Below are positions 47,643-60,402 of a stretch of 64,000 bases of DNA, in pieces. The position numbers and the translations under genes were made by a program. The number at the start of each line of letters is the position of its first letter. Within the stretch, counting starts at the first letter, position 1. Under the pieces are notes generated by a model, which worked only from the letters and a program-made list of their open reading frames with translations, made no database searches and was not told where the DNA came from. The stretch is from Oxytricha trifallax (taxonomy: Eukaryota; Ciliophora; Spirotrichea; Sporadotrichida; Oxytrichidae). The stretch covers positions 37,879-101,878 of the forward strand of contig ARYC01001082.1 of assembly GCA_000711775.1 (NCBI GenBank), written 5' to 3'.

Positions 47643-48431
47643 ATGGAGTCTATGAATGATGCAATGAAGAGAATTTAATCTCAAGATTTAATAGGAAAAT
47701 TTCGAAGTTAAGAGGACCAATTAGATATTTGGTATAGCAAGGTAAGTTCTTAACTAATATTAATATATTCATGATAGTTGGATTGTTCTTGCTAACCCAG
47801 GAAGGAATATAAATCTCCTTCTTAAAAGCATTGTTAAGCGAAGAGAAAAAAGCATTTAAGACTAATGAAACAAAAATGATAGAGATACCTAACTACCCTG
47901 AAATATCAGTTACAAATCTCTATGATAATGCTATGAGTGATCCAAATGTTGCTCTCTATCTTCTATCAAAGCTGTAACTCTCCAATAAGACTCCAGAGTA
48001 AACTTCTTCTTTTTTGTACTTGCAACTCTGAAGCTTGAGTACTTTATTGAAGTCATATAAGAAGCTCATAAGAAACGATACAGCATCTCTCCCGAAAAAA
48101 AGAGAAGCAAGGAATAAAAATCACCGTGACCTGGCTATAGGAACTGCAGAAGCATCCATTCATCTCTAGTAATCTTAGTCTTCTAACTTTAAAGAAAAAA
48201 TCTGACACTGCTATTTATTTGAAAAAAGAGCGCAGCAAATTAAACAGAGAGAGAAAGTCTCAAGTAAAGCATGAATTGAGTAAAAGGCTCTTCAAAGATT
48301 TATAAAAGCCAGAAGAGATGAACATAGATGGAGGAGCTGGCAAAAAGAGTAGAAACATAGGCCCAAGCAAGCCTTAAGAGGAAGAAAAGAAAGAGAAGCC
48401 AAATCCCTTTACGTGCAAACTTAATATGTGA
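47643..48431 (+). pseudogene. TBE-E 22 kDa protein gene, frameshifted
   Basis: Best reference for this gene here. Exon 1 (33 codons) MESMNDAMKRIQSQDLIGKF to ...YSK; intron 47742-47800 (59 bases, GTAAGT...CCCAG); exon 2 starts EGIQISFLKALLSEEKKAF and includes MIEIPNYPEISVTNLYDNAM. A two-base deletion after KLQLSNKTPE and another shift near SPEKKRSKE break the frame. The C-terminus MNIDGGAGKKSRNIGPSKPQ ends at TGA 48429-48431. Function of the 22 kDa protein is unknown. Confidence 0.85.
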
Positions 48432-48489
48432 ACTTATTAATTAATTTAAGTCTAAGACTTATTTATATACACAAAATCTCCTTTCTCTT

Positions 48490-49461
48490 GCGCTTACTTT
48501 TGCTTTATCATCGCTGACTCTTTTAGCAGTACTCTAAATAAAATCTACTTTATTTATTTTTAAGTCGTGCATTAAGTGATAGAGTAGTAGTTTCTTGTAG
48601 TGGCCTTTCAACAACCCCCAATATAATTCAATTCCATTAAACTAAGGGCTGTAAGGAACATTAAATACAGGTGTTATGTTTAGCTTTTCATATTCCTTTC
48701 TTGAGTCTTTAGTTTTATGAACTGATAAGTTATCAACGAACAGAATAATCTCTTAGTCAGCGTATTTGTCTCTGAGTTATTGTAAGAACTTAATATATTA
48801 TTCAGTCTTTATAGAGCGAGGGTGGATAACATAAGTCTCTAGGCCACTATCTTCACTGATTCCACCAAGGATTGCATGAGTTTATATCTTAACTTTTTAG
48901 TCATAAACTTCTATATTACTATACCTCTTGTACCAAGACCTTGATATAAATGTATTGAATGTAAATACAGCTTCATCAGCGTGTATGAACTTTATATTAT
49001 GCTCTTAAGACCTCTGCATTTAATCGAATATATAATTTAAATTAGTCTTATAAAATGGAACTGTAATTTCAATCACTCTCTTTATGCGATTGACTGTCTT
49101 GTAAGATTTTCCATTCTTTTTATATATGTTAGCTATAGATTAAGCAGAGATGTGAAGCTCAGGAAATTGGTGAAGAAACATACAAATCTCTAAGCGAGAG
49201 AAAAATTAGCCAGTATTTAAGAGTCTTATCATTAATAAGATAATCAAAATGATGCTGCTAAAATTTTAAGGGTCTCTTAGGCTTAGAATTAAGTTGCTAT
49301 CTTTTTAGATTTAATGCTAATAGATGGTGATACTTCACAGTTAAAGAAGATTTATAGAGTAGCATTGCTATAGATGTGTAATTAAGAATATGTCTGAGTT
49401 GATCACCATAGTCATTACAATCATAATGCAACTTAAACAATAAATTAATATACTCACTGTA
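48490..49461 (-). pseudogene. TBE-E 42 kDa transposase (DD34E), one visible frameshift
   Basis: Tc1/mariner-like DDE transposase. N-terminal part YSEYINLLFKLHYDCNDY to KTLKYWLIFLSLRD, then a frame break, then continuous frame HQFPELHISAQSIANIY, NRIKRVIEITVPFYKTN, with the catalytic residues intact: D in HADEAVFTFN, D in ILFVDNLSVH, E in SPQFNGIELYW, and 34 residues between the second Asp and Glu. C-terminus HYKKLLLYHLMHDLKINKVD; the stop is not clear. Least damaged transposase in the window. Confidence 0.88.
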
Positions 49462-49610
49462 ATAAACTGACCTCAAATGACTTAAATTACTAATATTTAA
49501 ACATTAAACCCCTACATAAATCCTGTTAAAACCCTAATAAAGGATGCCTAATAGTCTACTTTTATCAGTCAAACACTCAAACAAACAACTTCAGGGGTTG
49601 TGGGGTTTTG

Positions 49611-51254
49611 AATGCTTATAATGTTAAGTCTATAATTATAAAAAGACTTGGGAATATTTTGCTTTGATTTTTTTTATAAGGTTTCCTAAATAATAAATTA
49701 ATAATTATAATTATTGTTACAAAAAAATAAAAAAATTGATATGAATAATATATTTATTAATTATTTAAAAGAATTTATTTTATAAAAATATATGAAAAAT
49801 GCTATTAGTTTAAATTAAAGATTAAATCAAGCATTAGTTTTGAAGATGAACATATGATTAATAATTCAATGCATAAACCATAAGTATATAATGTTAATTT
49901 AGAAGAAAACAACAATAGCATCCTTCTTAAAGTTTTACCAAAGAAAATTCTACTAACATAAGTTCATAATGGTTGGATGATGAAACTGACGATAATTTAG
50001 TCAATAAATAAGAAGGTAAAAAATTAAAAAAATATTCAATATTCAATAAAACTCTCTAAACAAAGATATAAGAAAGATTACAGTTAAGAATTGGAAAGAT
50101 AAAGAGGGGAATTTTTAGAATATAAGAAATAATAATAATTTGTACAATAGCTTTTTTAATAACTCAAAGCTAAAAGAGTTTAAACATCATTTTTTAAATA
50201 AAATGTATATTATATGTTCTAATAATTTGACATATTGATTTTTTTAAAAAATAATCATGAAGTTAACATTTTCAGGGGATTGCAATACTAAAAATAAAGT
50301 TTATATTGAAATATAAAAATAATATAAATTAATTAGAATAAGAATGCTGAAAAATATATTTATACTTTATGAAATAAAATAAGTTTACAAGTTTTTAAAA
50401 TAAAAAGTTTATTTATGATAAATTTGATTTTATCTAGAATAAAATTATTAAATAAACCCCCTATCTACATATTAGGAAGAAAATAAAAACAAAGAGAGTT
50501 ATTTTATAATCTATGATTGATTGTTTCAAATACTCTTTGATAAATTATTTTGACATAAAATATTATTCTAAATTTATATTAAGTTATTTTATATAGAAAC
50601 CCAGTAATTTTATTGAATTATCGTTTTAAATGCACTAAAATAAAACTTAAAACACATTTAAATTATAAAATTAAATGTTTAGCATCATATTATTTAAGAT
50701 ATTTATATTTAATTATAAGTAATTTATATTTACAAATATTCTTTTAAATCTTTATTCTTTAAAAATTTAAATATTTAATCTAAAATTGATATAAGAATTT
50801 ATTGATAAAATTGAATTAAAAAAACAAGTCGCGTGCTTTGTGAAATGCAAAATAGATATAATTATTGTGAGATGCATAAAATAATTTAGAAATTAGTTAT
50901 TATAAAAAGACGCAGCATAAATTATAATTAGATCTATCATTTAATAATTTCATTTAAGATAAGTACAATATATACAGAAAAGAAATTTAATGATTCAAAA
51001 TTTATCATTAATAATCAAAAATAAAAATAAAAAAACAGTTACTAATAAAATAATTTTTCTTTTTTTTAATCAATATTAAAATGGTGCAATTGAAAATATG
51101 GACAAATTTCTCTGGAATATATTTAATTGAATTAAACTTAAATAGAGCTTCAATTGAACGATCAAAAGTCTGCCAGGTCAATGCCATGACATATTAGCAT
51201 TCTCAATTGAAGCTTCTGTGCTATAATTTATTGTTAAATTAAGACACTTAAAAA
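49611..51254. other. AT-rich germline spacer
   Basis: No coding or structural signal recognised. Confidence 0.5.
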
Positions 51255-51422
51255 ATGAAAATGAATAGAAGATGGCTAGACTTTGTGAATAAAAGTAATA
51301 TTCTTCTTAATAAGAGCAAAATTGTCAGCTTTGTGCTTTCTTAGGCAATTGTTCTTTTAGCTTATCAGATCTCCTATCAGATATTCATTTCACATTTTGT
51401 CTATTCCAATTTAATGTTATGA
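51255..51422 (+). CDS. short membrane-protein segment, unknown
   Basis: ATG at 51255 opens MKMNRRWLDFVNKSNILLN, KSKIVSFVLSQAIVLLAYQ, ISYQIFISHFVYSNLML, ended by TGA 51420-51422. One hydrophobic segment follows a basic N-terminus. A further coding-like bit (CKPMDEIKNVISVQK then TGA) lies at 51470-51523 and may be joined by an intron or IES. Not recognised. Confidence 0.5.
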
Positions 51423-51731
51423 AAAGGTGAGATAAAATTTTTACAATATAATATTTAAATCTTTCACTTCATCCTTTGCAAACCTATGGATGAAATAAAA
51501 AATGTCATTAGCGTTCAAAAATGAATAGAGATTTTATAAATACTTGTTTTTTTGCAATCCTTAATTAAAGGTAAAATCTTAATTTAATGGAAAATATAAA
51601 ATTTAATATTTTTAAATGTAATGTTATAAGAATTATAATTTATTTAGCAAAATGTCTTTTTATTTACATATCTAATTATCCAAAAATATAATTCATAATT
51701 TTTTAGTTAGAAAAAAAATTAAAAATATTGG

Positions 51732-52164
51732 TTATTATTGTAGGAATACATTAGAATTTGGGAAATTAATTATAATTAAATTAATAATAATTCAAAATCG
51801 TGGCAGTTAAAGCTAGCCAATTTGAACAATCTAGGGGGCTCATTCGATAGAGAATTTAAAATTAGCTGGATTTTACTATTGGCGGTACTATTTTATCTCA
51901 TCGAGGGAGCGAGATAACTTGAATTTAATGTGAGGGTATAATTTAATGAATTTAGAGATGTTTAATTAAAGTGAAGTTATCTCGCTCCCTCGATGAGATA
52001 AAATAGTACCGCCAATAGTAAAGTCCAGCTAATTTTAAATTCTCTATCGAATAAGCCCTAGATTGTTCAAATTGGCTAGCTTTAACTGCCAAGATTATGA
52101 ATTATTAATAATTTATTTAAATATAATTAATTTCCCAAATTCAAATGTATTCCTACAATAATAA
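51732..52164. repeat. GTAGGAATACA inverted-repeat element, copy 4 (best preserved)
   Basis: 433 bp with ends TTATTATTGTAGGAATACA and complement. Arms of about 200 bases pair with few mismatches, including GGCGGTACTATTTTATCTCA and GAGGGAGCGAGATAACTT. Central spacer of about 35 bases. No coding frame, so a MITE-like element. Confidence 0.9.
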
Positions 52165-52440
52165 TTTAAATGAGTTTATATATTTTACCTTACTATTATT
52201 ATATAAGCTATTTAGCTTAATGAACTTTCTTTATTAAGGTAGAGTAAGTATGAATAAAACTTCGATAAAATCTATTATAAATTACCTTCTAACTAAATTT
52301 TGTTAAATTAATGTATAAACCTCAACTGTGAGGTCCATTAATAATTAGTATTATTATGGTGAGATGTCTAATGTCTCCTCCATTTTTTATCAAATTTGAT
52401 GAAGATTTTATAGAGTTTAAATTCCAAACTTTTGCGAAAT

Positions 52441-54458
52441 TCACTCCATTTTTTTATTACTTAATGCACTGAGAAGGTATTACCACAAAGTAGCGCTAGG
52501 CTCATTGGTCCAGCTTGTGCTAAAGTCATTATTAGTCAAGAAAAACCACCCAACTTTATTTTTCAAACCTTATTATATCAGATTTTCTACTTTAAATTTT
52601 TTAATTTAATTTAATTTGTCTTATCAATCTTTAATAATATTTTCTTAATATCAAAATTTTAACTAATTGAAGCTTTATATTTATAAATTTTTTTTTACAG
52701 TTTTTCTAGGAATTTTTACACAATTGTGAACATATAAATAATAGGAAATAAGTTTTTAGAAATTTAACTAACGAACAATATAAAATAATTTAAATAACTA
52801 AAATTTATAAAAAAAAAAGACAATTCTTAATTCTTAATTTAATGAATATAAAACTTACTATTTAAATAGTAAATCTTTCATAGTTATTTTTATTTCTACT
52901 GCTTATCTATTATCTGGAACGCTATAAATTAATGCAATATTTTGCGCTTAAGATATCAACCCCCTATGAATGTATGTTTTGAGACCCTACTCAATATTAT
53001 CATAAAATGGCACGAATTTGCACCATGGTCCCTTCTCAAACTGCCCATACTTCCCATCAAAGTTGTCTCTCTAAATTGCTCCGCAATTACATAAAAATAT
53101 AAATAATTATTTTGATAAGAACTGTGTAGTTTAACTTAACATAAAGAATTTATTTAATTAGTCAAAGGATTCCAGTTACTAGCTAAATCTTCAAATAAAA
53201 CACTGAGCACTCTGCTTCTGCGTTATACTAACTCAGCTAAGTATAAATTTAAGCTGACTATTTAAAAATAATATCTAAGAATATTATATGGAGCACCAGG
53301 ATTCATGACGACTATCCAATTAGCATTTCTTTTTGTGATATTCTCAATATTGTATGATAATGAATAATTGAATAAAATAATGAATCAAAAACTTTGTCTG
53401 GGAAAAATAAAATAAAACAAAAATTTTATATATATAAATGAAATTGAATCATATACAGGAATAATTATATCAATAAATTATTAAAACAAAAATTAATGAT
53501 TAATATACAATTAATATAAATTAATTATCTAGAATCTTAATCTTAACAATAATGTCATCGTAGTAGCTTAAAGTTTTGGTTTACGTATCAAAGCTGGTGT
53601 CTGGCCAAAGATTTGAGACCTCATCTATAAATATTCCATCTATAACTCCGTAGTCATTTTCCCACTAATCGATATCTCTCTTCACTTCATCAGATTGCCT
53701 GTACTCTGAAATTATATTTTCATGTTTCAAAATATTACAAATTTTAAATACAAATTTATCTTAAAATTTTTTAAATTTTGAACAAAACTGTTTAGTTATT
53801 ATAATTATCATTAATTTTTGTATTTATAATAAACTATATCGAACAAGTTTCAACGGTATTTAAAAGTTCCCAATTCATATTATTATTATTATTATTATCA
53901 TTATTATGCTTTTAATTATATTTTAAATCTCTGAAATTTAAGGATATCCAACTTTGGAGTGAACATATCCCACTACTTTGACTTTGTTTTCTCTCAAAAG
54001 CTGAATGCAGGCCTTGTAAGATTTTAGCTTCCATGAGTCGTTGCTCCATTAAGGACCGTTACTAGGATTCATAATTACAATTGTGCGGTCGGCCATTGGT
54101 GAATTCGCTATGTCCAAATAAAATTTCTAAATACATTTTTTTCCATCAAAGTCGGGCCACAGGTAAACTTAAAATATTGAAATTTGTTTGAACTCTTTGC
54201 TTTCATAGTTGATTGAATTTACGTTCTAATAATATTGAATTAACAAATGGTTTTATAAATTTAAAGCGGGATGACCAACCCAGGTTAGTATTGATTCTCA
54301 GAAATTGAAAATCCTTCATCTAGCATCTGGATGACCTGACTCGGCTTTGAGATCACATTTTTAATTTTTTGTGCTTAAGTGAAATATATTTGGGAAGCCA
54401 AAGCAAGCACTCCTACCAATAGTGAAAGTTTGTTTTATTTTGCGTATAAAAAGCTCAT
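52441..54458 (-). CDS. spherulin-4-like secreted protein gene, about seven MDSs
   Basis: Starts at ATG 54458 with a signal peptide (MSFLYAKQNKLSLLVGVLAL, ASQIYFTQA) and, after joining, runs VIPLQVYLWPDFDGKK, RTIVIMNPSNGPQW, KVKVVGYVHSKVGYPQISEY, RDIDQWENDYGVIDGIFIDE, NANWIVVMNPGAPYNAEAEC, FEDLASNWNPL, PWCKFVPFYDN, VGWFFLTNNDFSTSW and ends at TGA 52441. The NPSNGP, GYV.S..G, DID.W...YGVIDGIFIDE and FED motifs fit the spherulin-4 family (glycosidase-like fold, extracellular). MDS1 54261-54458, MDS2 53929-54173, MDS3 about 53536-53713, MDS4 about 53284-53351, MDS5 about 53158-53227, MDS6 about 52880-53090, MDS7 52441-52560. A one-base discrepancy remains in MDS5 before FEDL. MDSs are in linear order, not scrambled. 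Confidence 0.82.
53228..53288. other. IES 4 of the spherulin-4-like gene, pointer TATAA
   Basis: TTATA on the + strand at 53223-53227 and 53284-53288. Removal joins MNPGAPYN to AEAECSV in frame. A 5-bp AT-only pointer is weak alone; the frame and motif continuity support it. Confidence 0.6.
53714..53928. other. IES 2 of the spherulin-4-like gene, pointer AATTTCAGAG
   Basis: 10-bp repeat (CTCTGAAATT on the + strand) at 53704-53713 and 53929-53938. Removal joins VGYPQISE to YRQSDEVK in frame. Contains a TTA microsatellite at 53880-53907. Confidence 0.85.
54174..54260. other. IES 1 of the spherulin-4-like gene, pointer TTTAA
   Basis: TTAAA on the + strand at 54169-54173 and 54261-54265. Removal joins PGLVIPLQ to VYLWPDFD in frame. 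Confidence 0.75.
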
Positions 54459-54884
54459 TCCAATAATTGCTTAGTTTAAAATATAAATTTAAAATAATAC
54501 TACATATTAAACAGCAGGATCTTATTATTATTATAAACATGGGGAGAAATTGAGATTAATTAAAAAATAAAAAATAATAAATATTACTAATTAGGTTTTT
54601 ATAATTTTGTTAGCAATAATTATTTAGTGATTATAAACCTTTTATTTTGTGAATTCCTAAATTTAAAATTTATGATATTTTTGAAAGTGAATAGTTAATT
54701 TATATAAGCATTTTATTTCCAGAATTAAAACATAGTTAATTAATCAACATTACTTCTTTATCCAAGGTTAATTAATAATGAAATGAAGAAAAGAATAAAT
54801 TAACATGCATAGATATAATGTTAAGGGAAATAGAAACATTTAAATTTTAAATAATAAAAAAATCAAATCTTATTTCTATTATTT

Positions 54885-57800
54885 TCATAAATCATATTTG
54901 GGAACCTGCCAGGGATACTAATCCTTATAATTGCTTTGGTATGAAACTTTCTTATTATCCCCTAGTTACACATTTGATTTACGATTCATATTATTCATAT
55001 TACTTTAATGATTCTGTTTTAATTAACTAAATGAATCTCTCAAATTTTATTCATTAGGTTTTTAATTTTCAGCTCTTTGTGTTAAAAATCCTTGAGATGA
55101 ATAGTGCTGCTACTCATTCTTTAACTTTCTATCGTTTTGCAATTTATAATCAAAATTGAAGTGTGATGCTGTGCGCATAAATGATCCTTTCGCTATATTA
55201 CTCGAGGGTCTTAGTTCCTTCTTCAAATCATAGTCACTTAAGCTATAGTTCATTTTGTGAAAACTATTCTCTCTGTTAAAATCTTGGGAACAATCTAGGG
55301 GTTGCTTAATGCTCCAGTTTTACCTCTCTATCTTTTCTTTGAATTTACTTCTCATGAGATTTTATTCATTAGATAGAGGTTTTTCTTTGAATTAAGTGAG
55401 CCGCTTCTCGGAATCTAATAAGCGCATTGGTGAATTTAAATCGGCTGAGATTAGGGTCTTTCCACCTAACTGGAAATGTTACTTTTATCCATAAAATCAA
55501 TTTTATCAAACTATAAATTTTAATGCTAAAATTTTAGCTTTATACGAAACTAATCATTTACTTTTATAAAATAAAAAAATGTGATTCTACGATATCTTTT
55601 TTCATAGTTTAATTGATTGAATTATTATCATTGAAATTTTATAAAGTTTTTGCATTCATTTTGCTTCCGTTTTCTCCATTATTATGTTTATTTGAATATA
55701 TTGATTGAAATTGCTGCTCTGCCTTCTAACTTTTGTCATATTAAATCATCTTATCTATAGTTATTCGACCAGGTCTAGAGTATTATTATTTAGTCGCTTA
55801 ATTTTCACTTTTTACAGAGGTAAACGACTGATTTAAATATTAAATGTCATTTTAGTTTCTTGAAGACAATTAAATTATAGTTTAATATATAAATTATTAG
55901 AAAAGCTTAAATTAGTAGTAAATGTTTCTCTGAAGCTATTGCCAGATCTAAATAAAGGAACAGATACATTTAGCTAAATTATTACGTTTTTTAATTATTT
56001 TAAAATTTTAATTTCTAAATTAGAAAAACACGATATTTATCCTAGAAATTTACATAATATTATAATTAATTTTTTTGATTTCTAATTACTTATAAATATT
56101 TACCTAATTTCTAGTTTGCTATGCAGATGATGCCCTAGAATTCATCTACTCATTTGCATTTTGAAGTTTTCTCTCAATATAAACCATTTAATTTTTTTAT
56201 AATATCATAGATATTTACAGATAATTTTACTGCTCTTAAAATGTTGTCCTATAACGACTTTTATCAAATTTAAGTTAAGCATTAGTTCCCATTTTTAATG
56301 AATAATCTCCTATTTTGAAAGTCGTCCGCTTCCCTTTTTATTGAGCTTTCACTTTATCTAATTATTGACTATTTATTCCAGTATTTTTCATTAGGCTTTT
56401 AGATTCGTAATTTGTTTAATTAAATTTATAAAATAAATGAAATTGAAAAGTAGGATTTCTCTTAGTAAACCCAATAACTAAATAATTTATTTATTTGTTT
56501 TAACTTTTAAAAAATTTAATAAAAATATATAAAATTTGACATTGACTATCTTAAATCATCTCTAGATTTCATATATTCCCCACCAATCATATTTTAGTTA
56601 TAGTGAGAGCTTTATATGCTTTTTAACATTTTATTATCAATATCTCTAATGTTTTTGTGTTTAATTATGGATCTTGCTCTTTAGAAATCTGTGGCTATAT
56701 GTTTGTACTACTATTCTTTGTTTTTTTTAATATTTATATAAACCTATTAAATTAAAGCCATTTCTATATGGAATATATAATTAAATATTTATAACATTAT
56801 AAAATGTTGATAATAGCCTATGCTCTGATCTAAGCTAAATCTATTTATCTGTTATTTTGTATATTATTTAGTTTATAACTTTTTAATTAGACGCTTTACC
56901 TAACATCTTTAACTTTAGGAGGGTTGGGCACCTCTGGGTACTTAAAACTTAAACTCAAATTATATATGATAACAACCCATTTAATTTATAATGTAGCTCT
57001 TTTGACTCATGATATATATTTTATTCTTTTATTAAGCCCATTTGATAAGTTTTTACTTCTGCAGCTCTTCTTATTTGTATAAATTTGATTCTTGTTTTAA
57101 ACTAAGAGAGCTATCGTTTCTCATATTTCTACGCTCCACATGCACAGGATAGGGTCTGCCATCTTTACTTCTTAAACTTCCTGTAATTGAAAGTGCATTT
57201 AAATTCCCAGAATTGCCATTGATTTTTAATGGTAAATTTTAACTTTTCCTAAACTTAGCATCACTATATTGTTAAGCTCCAAGAGACTACATATTATTTG
57301 GGATAGTGGAAATTCTTTGACTTAAATTGCTGTTTCCAATTTATCCAAAAGTTCTATCGTTTTTACTTTAGCTATTTGTTAATTAATAGAAATCTTAATC
57401 GTGATAGAAGTGTCGAGTGGTTCTTAAATCTACAGGTTGTTTATAGTCTTAATTGTATCCCATTTTTATTTCTGATGCTAAATTCCTATCTTTAAAATGC
57501 TATCCTAACTAAGAGTGCCCTCTTACAGATTAACTAAATAAAAATAAAAGTATTAAGAAATTTCTTAAATTAAAACTATAAATACTTCCAGATTGTAAAT
57601 TCCTTTTTACTATGTCCTTATTTTAATGTAAGAATTCATTATTAATTGTTCTGAAAGTTTACTGTGGCCTTTCCAAATTCTTTTTTATGGTAATTTTCGC
57701 AGATATAACTATGTAATTAATAAATTAAAATAATGCTTAAATTACAGTCTTAGAATTTGTCTTTAGATAGAGCAATGTTCATTTTATTTTGAATAATCTA

Positions 57801-58191
57801 TTAATTCTGCTTCAAAGAGTTTATCAACAGTTTTTAATCTACTTAATTGACCTTTTGCAAGGAACCCGGTTCGCTAATATTTGCCCTGTCTGTTTTACTA
57901 TAGTCTAAAATAGAATTTAATACTTAAACTTTTATATTGATTTCACTTATAGTAATCTAAGTATCTTAAGAAACGGCTTGAATTTAAAATGAAAAATACC
58001 AAAAAACTCCAATAATTCTTACCTTGTTATTAAAATCTGACACTTGATTTGACAAGGTACGACTTCATTTGTAATCTCTTAGCAGGAGTGGTGTAATTAG
58101 TTGCCTAATTTTTATCCATTTTAGGGTCTTAATAGTAGAAATAAAAAGGATTTTCATCTTTGAAGATTTACTACTACCTAGATTTAGACAT
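54885..58191 (-). CDS. hypothetical N/Q/S/K-rich protein gene, several MDSs
   Basis: Starts ATG 58191: MSKSRQQQIFKDENPFYFYY, QDPKMDKNQATNYTTPAKR, ending near a GTAAG donor at about 58020. Further minus-strand coding blocks: 57700-57915 (AKGQLSRLKTVDKLFEAEL, likely coiled coil), 56950-57525 (MGYNQDYKQPVDLRTTRHFY, GSLRSKDGRPYPVHVERRN), 56090-56345 (KRTTFKIGDYSLKMGTNAQ), 55650-55830 (SRPGRITIDKMIQYDKSQK), 54885-55480 (GKTLISADLNSPMRLLDSEK to DQYPWQVPKYDL, TGA 54885). All read the same strand in linear order, separated by AT-rich stretches taken as IESs. No domain recognised; the composition suggests a largely disordered intracellular protein. Pointers not worked out. Confidence 0.7.
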
Positions 58192-59319
58192 TTATGCAAA
58201 TATAGTAATTATTAAACTTTTTATTTATTTATTTCTTATTTTACAATAAAATTATTTATTATTTTACAATAGAATTTTATAATTTGGTTGATTAGAAATA
58301 TGCAATATATGATACATCTATAGAAACTAAAAAAGTTTTAGAAAGTTCTATCAAAATACTTTGAAAATTATTTATTTATTTTTCTTATTGTATGTTAGTA
58401 AAAACCTTAAAATAATGAAATATACATTTATACTTAACTTAATTTAATTAAATATTTTATATATACTAAAAATCAATATTTAAATCAAGTATTAAATATT
58501 AATGAAACAACTTAATTTTATCTTTAGAAAATGAAATGTTTTATTTATATTTAGATTTATTTTATTACTTGTTTAATTTTGCCTTCTTCTTATTAAATAA
58601 TCTGTTCAACTATTATAATAATTTAAATAGGAGTTATTATTGTTTCTATCATTAAAACTATATTTATATTAAAAAATTGATCCTAAGAAATTTTTTCTCA
58701 ATGCATAAATATACTCGATTTTAATAACAAACATCGTACTTTTCGAAGGGCTTCCAATTCCTAAATAAAATATGAAAGTCAGAAGTACAAAATCAAGAAG
58801 TTAAATAATCAGAAATGTTAAAAATATCATCTAAATTTAAGACAAAATTCTCATATATTTTTAAAGTTTGGGTCCTTGTATTACAAAATTGTTTAATTTA
58901 GTACAAAATAACTTTTATGTAAAATGGCTCTTTTGTTAATACAGTAGCTATTTTATATTAAAATTGATAAACAATAATTTAATTATTTAAATTTGTAATA
59001 TTCTTCATAATCTTAAATTTCTAGTAAGTTATATTTCTTCTCATTTTTCATCTGTGTATATACTGTTCATATTTCTAAACAATTTCCCCTAATTATAGCT
59101 GCAAAAAATCTGTTTTATGATTTCTATATTAAAAAATTTCTTATTATTTATGTGCCATTAAACGAATATACTATATCAAATGAACAATTACTCATTTGAT
59201 TGATAATTTAAAATAAATTGATTTAATATTGATAAGTACTGTATTATCTAATCTTTAAATTTATTTTTTTCGTTTAAATTGTTTTTTAATTTAAAAATTT
59301 AAACTCATTATTCATTTTA
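58192..59319. other. AT-rich intergenic stretch between divergent genes
   Basis: Lies between the starts of the minus-strand gene (58191) and the plus-strand gene (59320), so it should hold both promoters. No motif identified. Confidence 0.5.
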
Positions 59320-59964
59320 ATGGAAAGCCAAATTCCATCAAGAATGAGTTAAAATAGTAACTTAAATAATAAAGAATTACCCATATTGATTTCTTTGTCA
59401 AATGAAGGCAAAATAATAATATACTGTTTTTTATGGTAGTAATTTGATTTATGACTTTGTTACTAAAACCTCTTAGATTATAGCAATAATGACTTATATA
59501 ATAGATAATCTCTTGAAGCAGGTGCTCCTGTTTAGACTGGCAACTGCTTCAACTCTAATTAATTTCCTTTATATTTTGAGGGAGCTGGTGTGGATTTGAG
59601 AATTCTCATCATCAAGGTAAATTCTGAGAGAATTATATTATAAGTAATAAAGATATTTAAATTATTTGTCCATTTGAGTTCTTTAATATTGGGATTACAT
59701 TAAAATTAAAATGATATTATTTAAAATGAAAATTCTGACTAAAGCTTTGTATTTGGGGGGCAGACAAAAGTAGGTTCAGTATTTAATGCAGCAATTGGAT
59801 TTTATAACAACGTCAGCCCACTCTAGAGAGTAAAATGGTTTTAAACTTATAAGCATCCAGACTATCAGATTGATTATTAAATAAAATCTAATATATGTAG
59901 TATATACAACATTTTTATAATAAAATATACTTATAAATTGGTAATGAAATTATTTATTTCGTGA
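59320..59964 (+). CDS. hypothetical small protein, two introns
   Basis: ATG 59320: MESQIPSRMSQNSNLNNKE, LPILISLSNEGKIIIYCFL. A 47-base GT-AG intron ending ATTATAG at about 59487 joins in frame to CNNDLYNRQSLEAGAPVQT, GNCFNSNQFPLYFEGAGVDL, RILIIK. A second intron (GTAAAT at 59617 to GGGGCAG at 59763) joins to TKVGSVFNAAIGFYNNVSPL, QRVKWFQTYKHPDYQIDYQ. The frame closes at TGA 59962-59964 after an AT-rich tail, which may be a retained IES or intron rather than coding. Not recognised. Two in-frame introns and the clean start make it likely real. Confidence 0.65.
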
Positions 59965-60402
59965 ACTTTATTTTGATGATTTTTCAAGCTTTGAATTATT
60001 ATTATTAACTATAAATTTTGGAGGTAAAAAACCATATGAATATTTGTGGCAAGATGATCATTTTATAATTTTTAATTAAGCAGTATCTTGTAAAATACTA
60101 TAGCATAATAAATTTCACTTTCATATCTAATTAAAAGAACATAAAAATTACATTCTTATATTTAGATTAAATAAATGAATTTAAAAGATTAAACATGAGT
60201 AATAATTCACAATTCTTTTAAATTACAATTGATTTTAAAGACTTATACAATATAATAAATTAATTATATTCATTTAATTTAGTTAATATATATTTTATAA
60301 TTGCCAATAATGAAAATGATTAATTGTATTTTTGTGTTCAAGTGTATGACTAAAAATTTAATTTGAGGTCATTTTCACAATTTAGAATTATATTATAGGA
60401 AA
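59965..60402. other. AT-rich spacer
   Basis: No coding or structural signal recognised. Confidence 0.5.

Larger units (their letters stand above)
45507..49610. mobile_element. TBE-E, full-length 4.1-kb telomere-bearing element
   Basis: Left end CAAAACCCCAAAACCCC at 45507-45523; right end GGGGTTGTGGGGTTTTG at 49594-49610; AAT duplicated at 45504-45506 and 49611-49613. Length 4104 bp. Order 57 kDa (-), 22 kDa (+), 42 kDa (-). Sequence of the ends and genes places it in a different lineage from TBE-B, closer to TBE-C and TBE-A. Confidence 0.95.
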
